From Thermoproteota archaeon (lineage in GTDB: Archaea > Thermoproteota > Thermoprotei_A > EX4484-217-1 > JAPDJV01): a DNA stretch of 54,029 nt. The DNA is taken from assembly GCA_029258925.1 (NCBI GenBank), contig JAPDJV010000021.1, positions 1 through 54,029 of the forward strand, in the 5' to 3' direction. The position numbers and the translations under genes are program-made. The notes under the pieces were generated by a model that saw nothing but the letters and a program-made list of their open reading frames with translations, did no database searches and was not told the DNA's origin. Positions 49,957 to 54,029 of the stretch are shown one piece after another (position 1 is the first letter of the stretch; every line of letters begins with the position of its first letter).

Positions 49957-51150
49957 ATGAGTACCATTAAAATATTAACTGGTAACTACGCCGTTGCATG
50001 GGGAGTGAAGCTTTCAAGAGTGAAAGTGATCGCGGCATACCCGATAACACCTCAGACGACAATAGTCGAGAAAATAGCGGAGTTCGTTGAGAATGGAGAG
50101 ATGGATGCAAAGTATCTTATGGTTGAAAGCGAGCACTCGGCAATGGCTGCCACAATAGGTGCTTCTGCTACGGGAGTCAGGGCATTTACAGCTACGTCCA
50201 GCCAAGGCCTGCTATATATGCATGAAATGGTTTGGTGGGCCTCGGCCGCAAGGCTTCCAATAGTTATGGCTGTCGTAATGAGAGCTCTCGCACCTCCATG
50301 GAGCATATGGAACGAACACACTGACTTAATGGATCAACGGGACACCGGCTGGCTTATAACACTAGCCGAAAATAACCAGGAAGTTCTAGACTCTATAATA
50401 ATGTCGTATAGGATATCGGAGCACGAAGATGTTCTACTACCGTCAATAGTGGGATTAGATGCATTCATTTTAAGCCATACACTCGAGCCTGTTGAAATAC
50501 CGGGTCAAGACTTGATCGATGAATTTCTTCCTCCAAGACCTCCCAAACCATTTACGTTAAATCCCGAGAACCCTATTACACATGGTGGAATAGTAACCCC
50601 TGAATATTACATGGAGTTCAGATATCTAATTGAGAAGGGAATGGAAAACGCTAGGAGGCTAATAGTTGAAGTTGCAAAAGAGTACAAGAATATTACGGGG
50701 AGATGGCATGGAGACTTAGTTGACGAGTACAAGTGTAGCGACGCGAAGATCCTAATAATAGTGGCGGGGGCAACAGCTGGAACTTGCAAGGAGGCAGTTG
50801 ATGTATTAAGGGAGAAGGGATTCAATGTAGGAGTTTTAAGGCTACGATACATACGTCCATTTCCATCAAGCATTGTTAGAGAAAGAGTTTCATCTGTAAA
50901 ATCGGTGGTAATTATAGATAGATCATACTCTTTTGGAGGAGGAGGGATTATAGGAGCAGATGTTGCATCGTCGATTTATGGATCTAATGGAGGCCCCCTA
51001 ATACATGACTATATTGCAGGACTAGGAGGTCGAGACATAGGTGTGAGGGAGGTGGAGAGGATAGTTGAGGAAACAGTTAGAGCTATGGAATCGGGAGAAA
51101 AAGGCATCAAGACATTATGGTTCGATCTGAAAAGAGAGGTGTTAGAATAA
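49957..51150 (+). CDS. porA: 2-oxoacid:ferredoxin oxidoreductase, alpha subunit
   Basis: 397 residues. GNYAVAWGVKLSRVKVIAAY, PITPQT, ESEHSAMAATIGASATGVRA and TSSQGLLYMHEMVWWASAAR are alpha-subunit motifs. The stop overlaps the beta-subunit ATG (TAATG). Confidence 0.92.
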   Translation: MSTIKILTGNYAVAWGVKLSRVKVIAAYPITPQTTIVEKIAEFVENGEMDAKYLMVESEHSAMAATIGASATGVRAFTATSSQGLLYMHEMVWWASAARLPIVMAVVMRALAPPWSIWNEHTDLMDQRDTGWLITLAENNQEVLDSIIMSYRISEHEDVLLPSIVGLDAFILSHTLEPVEIPGQDLIDEFLPPRPPKPFTLNPENPITHGGIVTPEYYMEFRYLIEKGMENARRLIVEVAKEYKNITGRWHGDLVDEYKCSDAKILIIVAGATAGTCKEAVDVLREKGFNVGVLRLRYIRPFPSSIVRERVSSVKSVVIIDRSYSFGGGGIIGADVASSIYGSNGGPLIHDYIAGLGGRDIGVREVERIVEETVRAMESGEKGIKTLWFDLKREVLE

Positions 51151-52055
51151 TGCCTTTAAGAGTAATGGATTTAGATAAAGAAGAATATGTTCTCCCAGGA
51201 AACCCTTCGTGTCCAGGTTGCCCAGCATCACTAGGGTTGAGAATGCTCGGAAAAGTTCTAGGGCCAAAAACAGTCTTAGTTATCCCAGCATCTTGTTCGT
51301 CGATCATTCAGGGAGTATATCCGAAATCGTCAATAAAACTTCCACTTCTCAATATAGCATTCGCAGCTGCAGCTTCAACAGCGGCTGGAATAGCTGCAGG
51401 CTTCGAGGCGCAGGGTAAAAGCGACATAAATGTGGTGGTGTGGGCTGGGGATGGAGGGACGGTGGATATAGGTGTTCAAGCTATAAGCGGGGCTGCTGAG
51501 AGGGGAGACAATATAATATATGTTTGCTATGATAACGAGGCATACATGAACACTGGAATACAGAGAAGTGGAGCAACACCTTTCGGAGCGTGGACGACGA
51601 CAACTTGGACGGGTAAAAAGAGATGGAAGAAGGACATGCCATCAATAGTGGTAGCCCATAAAGTACCATATGTTGCAACAGCATCAATAGGATATATCAT
51701 GGACTTCGCTGAGAAACTTAGGAAAGCATCAAAGTATAAGGGATTCAAGTACATTCACCTCTTAGCACCATGCCCAGTCGGATGGAGGTTTCCACCAAAT
51801 AAAACCATTCATATAGGTAGGCTTGCTGTTAGAACAGGATTATGGCCGCTTTACGAAGTTGAGCAGGGCGTGTTCAAGTTGTCGCCGATATGTATGCCTC
51901 TCCTGAAAAAGGAGAACCGCATACCTGTAATAGAATACTTGAAGTTACAAGGGAGATTTAAACATCTTAGAGAGGAGGATGTTAGAAGGATTCAGGAAGA
52001 AGTTGACGAGTTGTGGGATAATATAAGGAGAAAATTGGAGGATGCTAGATGTTGA
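51150..52055 (+). CDS. porB: 2-oxoacid:ferredoxin oxidoreductase, beta subunit
   Basis: 301 residues from ATG 51150. PSCPGCPASLGLRML (Cys pair for the third cluster), VWAGDGGTVDIGVQAISGAA and CYDNEAYMNTGIQRS (thiamine diphosphate/Mg binding) and KKDMPSIVVAHKVPYVAT. Completes the four-subunit enzyme that turns a 2-oxoacid and CoA into acyl-CoA, CO2 and reduced ferredoxin. Confidence 0.93.
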   Translation: MPLRVMDLDKEEYVLPGNPSCPGCPASLGLRMLGKVLGPKTVLVIPASCSSIIQGVYPKSSIKLPLLNIAFAAAASTAAGIAAGFEAQGKSDINVVVWAGDGGTVDIGVQAISGAAERGDNIIYVCYDNEAYMNTGIQRSGATPFGAWTTTTWTGKKRWKKDMPSIVVAHKVPYVATASIGYIMDFAEKLRKASKYKGFKYIHLLAPCPVGWRFPPNKTIHIGRLAVRTGLWPLYEVEQGVFKLSPICMPLLKKENRIPVIEYLKLQGRFKHLREEDVRRIQEEVDELWDNIRRKLEDARC

Positions 52056-52068
52056 AGGAGGGAGTAGT

Positions 52069-52605
52069 GTGAAGAGAGTTGTTGAAAGCCTAGAATCTTA
52101 TATAGCTGTTTGCCCATCATGTTTGAAGAAAACTCTTGTTATCACGGAGTTCATATACGAGATACCATTCTTCGGCAGAGTACTGATTACAACAGGTAAA
52201 TGCCCTGGCTGCAATTATAAGTTTTCAGATATCTTATCTTTAGAGGAGCATGAGCCCACAAGATTTACTGTAAAAGTAAGCGAGGTAGAGGATTTAAATG
52301 CACTAGTAATAAGATCTAAGACAGCCTCCATAAGAATCCCCGAGTTAGGTATAGAAATATCTCCAGGTCCAGCAGCCCAACCCTACATAACAACTATCGA
52401 AGGAGTACTCTACAAGACCCTAGATGTTGCAGAATCCTACTGCGAAGACAAGGATTCTCCAGAGTATAAGAGGGCAGTAGACAATATTCGTAGGGCTATT
52501 AGGGGGGAGCTAGAGTTCACGTTCATACTGGAAGATCCATGTGGTAACAGTGGTATAGTGCATAGAAGGCCTGAGAGGGTCGTTGTTGAAAGAATCGAAT
52601 CGTGA
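52069..52605 (+). CDS. ZPR1-type zinc-finger protein
   Basis: 178 residues from GTG 52069, chosen because GGAGGG lies six bases upstream (ATG 52042 is also in frame). CPSCLKKTLVITEFIYEIPF and TGKCPGCNYKFSDI form the ZPR1 four-Cys finger, followed by the beta-rich domain (ISPGPAAQPYITTIEGVL). Archaeal ZPR1 relatives are thought to bind elongation factor 1A. Confidence 0.88.
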   Translation: MKRVVESLESYIAVCPSCLKKTLVITEFIYEIPFFGRVLITTGKCPGCNYKFSDILSLEEHEPTRFTVKVSEVEDLNALVIRSKTASIRIPELGIEISPGPAAQPYITTIEGVLYKTLDVAESYCEDKDSPEYKRAVDNIRRAIRGELEFTFILEDPCGNSGIVHRRPERVVVERIES

Positions 52606-52620
52606 AAACGTTATTCGTGC

Positions 52621-52800
52621 TTAGGGGAAGAGAACTCTCAGGATAACCACTGTGACTATCATGATCACTGTAAGCACTATAACCACATGGGGCTTCAACT
52701 TGACGCCTATATCAGCCTCCTCGTAGAATCTGATGAGACCTGCTGCGGTCATAGGCCCACCAGCTTCTCTCTTTTTCTTCTTTTTCTTCTTACTCGACAA
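52621..52800 (-). CDS. Preprotein translocase subunit Sec61-beta
   Basis: 59 residues if translation starts at TTG 52800 (SSKKKKKKK follows); the frame stays open to 52854. AGLIRFYEEADIGVKLKPHV and one C-terminal TM segment (VVIVLTVIMIVTVVILRVLF) are the archaeal Sec-beta signature. Tail-anchored partner of SecY and SecE. Confidence 0.88.
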   Translation of the reverse strand: MSSKKKKKKKREAGGPMTAAGLIRFYEEADIGVKLKPHVVIVLTVIMIVTVVILRVLFP

Positions 52801-52868
52801 GGCTAATCCCTCAAATAGTCTTGTAGGCAACATAGATATATGTTTAACCACCATGGAGGCCGAGTTGC

Positions 52869-53162
52869 ATGAATATAAAAGAGTTCCAAGAATTAATGAG
52901 GGAACTCTATTACGAGAAAGATAGAAGGAGGGGAGTTTTCAAAACATATCTATGGTTCATCGAGGAGCTGGGAGAGCTTTCCGAGGCCATTAGGAGGAAC
53001 GATGCATATACAATTAGGTCGGAGATAGCTGACGTCTACGCGTGGCTAATGTCCCTTGCAAACCTGCTGGAAGTTGATGTGGAGAAGGCGTTGAGTGATA
53101 AGTGGGGTAGTGGGGTATGTCCGCGATGCGGAAAGAAGCCTTGTTCCTGCACAGAGAGTTAA
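52869..53162 (+). CDS. MazG-like nucleotide pyrophosphohydrolase with zinc knuckle
   Basis: 97 residues. FIEELGELSEAIRR and EIADVYAWLMSLAN are the acidic metal-binding helices of the MazG fold; a C-terminal CPRCGKKPCSC would bind zinc. Hydrolyses non-canonical or excess NTPs to NMP and pyrophosphate. Starts just after the divergent Sec-beta gene. Confidence 0.88.
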   Translation: MNIKEFQELMRELYYEKDRRRGVFKTYLWFIEELGELSEAIRRNDAYTIRSEIADVYAWLMSLANLLEVDVEKALSDKWGSGVCPRCGKKPCSCTES

Positions 53163-53280
53163 ATGTTTTATTAGTGGGGAGACTAAAGATTTTTATCCTT
53201 GTAAACACTATTTTTCTACGAATAATTCTGTAACAGAGTCCATTGTCTAGTAATAAAACTGTGGAGAAGTGCATATAAAT

Positions 53281-54029
53281 ATGATAAAAGTTGGCAGAAT
53301 AATAAGTATAAGGGAATCATTTGAAGTACCTGGAGCCAGAAGAATCCAAATGTTGCTCTCGATGAAGGCTCATAGGAGTAGAATAGCGTGTTTAACGAAG
53401 AAGGGCACCAAGAAGTTTCTCGGAGTCATCGAGTTAAAGGAAATTCTCAGAAGACCTGAGGAGAGCCAGATATTGTTGCTAATATCAAGGGACTACCCGG
53501 TTCTCTCTTCGTCACAGAGCATTCTAGATGCTGTGAAGGCCATGGTCGAGGAGGAGGTCTGGGATATTCCAGTTGTAGACAATGGTGAATACCGTGGGAT
53601 CGTGAGAGCCTGTGATATAGTGAGATACTTGACTCCGAAAATGCCTAAAAAGAGAGTGGGAGATTTTACTAGATCTAGTATGGTGGGAATATGGCATAGA
53701 ACACCGCTTAACGTTACTGTTAAAACATTGTTGATGGCGGGAGAGGAGGTGGCGCTAGTTTTAGACGATGAAGGAGAGATCAGAGGTGGAGTGCACTTAC
53801 TAGACTTGGCTTCTGAAGGAGAAGAGCTTACTGTTGAGAAAACATCGAGTTTGTCAACGGGCTCAGAGGATCAGTCGTGGGATTGGAGTACTGAGACTAG
53901 AGTTCTGATATCTAAGAGAATATATGTGTTCCCCCGAATTCCTGTAGCTCAATACGTGAGGCAGGTGATGAAGGTTTACGAGAACTCGCTACTAAAGAGT
54001 GTAGCAATTAAGTTGTCAAAGGATAAGAT
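53281..54029 (+). CDS. CBS-domain protein, truncated by window end
   Basis: Open from ATG 53281 through the last base (about 249 codons, no stop). At least three CBS-type repeats: GVIELKEILRR and DYPVLSSSQSILDAVKAMVE; GIVRACDIVRYLTPK with RTPLNVTVKTLLMAG; and GEIRGGVHLLDLA. Four-CBS archaeal proteins bind AMP, ATP or NAD-type ligands. The 3' end lies outside the window. Confidence 0.85.
   Translation, partial: MIKVGRIISIRESFEVPGARRIQMLLSMKAHRSRIACLTKKGTKKFLGVIELKEILRRPEESQILLLISRDYPVLSSSQSILDAVKAMVEEEVWDIPVVDNGEYRGIVRACDIVRYLTPKMPKKRVGDFTRSSMVGIWHRTPLNVTVKTLLMAGEEVALVLDDEGEIRGGVHLLDLASEGEELTVEKTSSLSTGSEDQSWDWSTETRVLISKRIYVFPRIPVAQYVRQVMKVYENSLLKSVAIKLSKDK

Overview
This window looks like a chromosome segment of a hyperthermophilic archaeon of the Thermoproteota (Crenarchaeota), most likely order Desulfurococcales. 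Pointers are archaeal informational genes (MBF1, TFE, RNA polymerase subunit Rpo8/RpoG, SmAP, archaeosine TgtA, TiaS, Cgi121, S17e, ABCE1, thermosome, PAN), a bifunctional FBP aldolase/phosphatase, an archaeal RNase P RNA, TATA-box promoters with leaderless starts, and tRNA genes that encode CCA. I cannot name a species.

Region 1 (1-15.7 kb) is accessory DNA, probably an integrated element that may run past the left edge. From left to right it holds a membrane-anchored trypsin-like protease and a large anchored exoprotein; an AT-rich three-gene cassette (winged helix + TGT/DpdA-like transglycosylase, winged helix + NurA-like nuclease, HerA-like translocase) with two matching palindromic operators; then a GC-rich, tightly overlapping run of small genes (ribbon-helix-helix and winged-helix regulators, a TFB-like fragment, coiled-coil proteins, a Cas4-like nuclease, a zinc-ribbon ORF with a frameshift). 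It ends in a tyrosine integrase that abuts the 5' half of a tRNA-Val(GAC) gene. Six copies of a TTAGGTAGAA-type inverted repeat mark the region at 2.8-3.0, 10.3 and 14.0-14.3 kb.

Region 2 (15.9-38 kb) is ordinary host chromosome: SPOUT protein, C5-cytosine methylase, TFE, aTrm56, HflX and MBF1 on the minus strand; PAN, PUA and PAC2 proteins; TgtA and SmAP; Rpo8 and a membrane HerA/CedB-like ATPase; AK6-like kinase, thermosome, S17e, SerK-like, SAMP/MoaD-like, phosphoribosyltransferase and Cgi121; a TFS-like ribbon, ABCE1, ApgM and a GT39-type glycosyltransferase.

Region 3 (38.1-41.5 kb) is a graveyard of SSV-type integrations at tRNA-Arg(CCG). Downstream of the intact tRNA lie two displaced 3' halves, each joined to a matching integrase N-terminal coding segment, plus a decayed integrase and two toxin-antitoxin pairs.

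Region 4 (41.9-54 kb) is host again: FBP aldolase/phosphatase, tRNA-Ala, acetamidase/formamidase, RNase P RNA, Tsr3, TiaS, a four-subunit 2-oxoacid:ferredoxin oxidoreductase, ZPR1, Sec-beta, MazG and CBS proteins. Between TiaS and a DUF6788-like gene the initiator tRNA-Met is in two pieces. The 5' part (from 46964) and 3' part (to 47363) are about 300 bp apart, carry complementary 16-nt flanks that form a strict bulge-helix-bulge, and the 3' part has its own TATA box. The 3' part also has a 20-nt intron at 37/38. This is the signature of a trans-spliced split tRNA.

The two most noteworthy items are the split initiator tRNA and the transglycosylase-NurA-HerA cassette, a candidate DNA-modification or defence module. 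All functions are inferred from motifs read by eye; no database search was possible.
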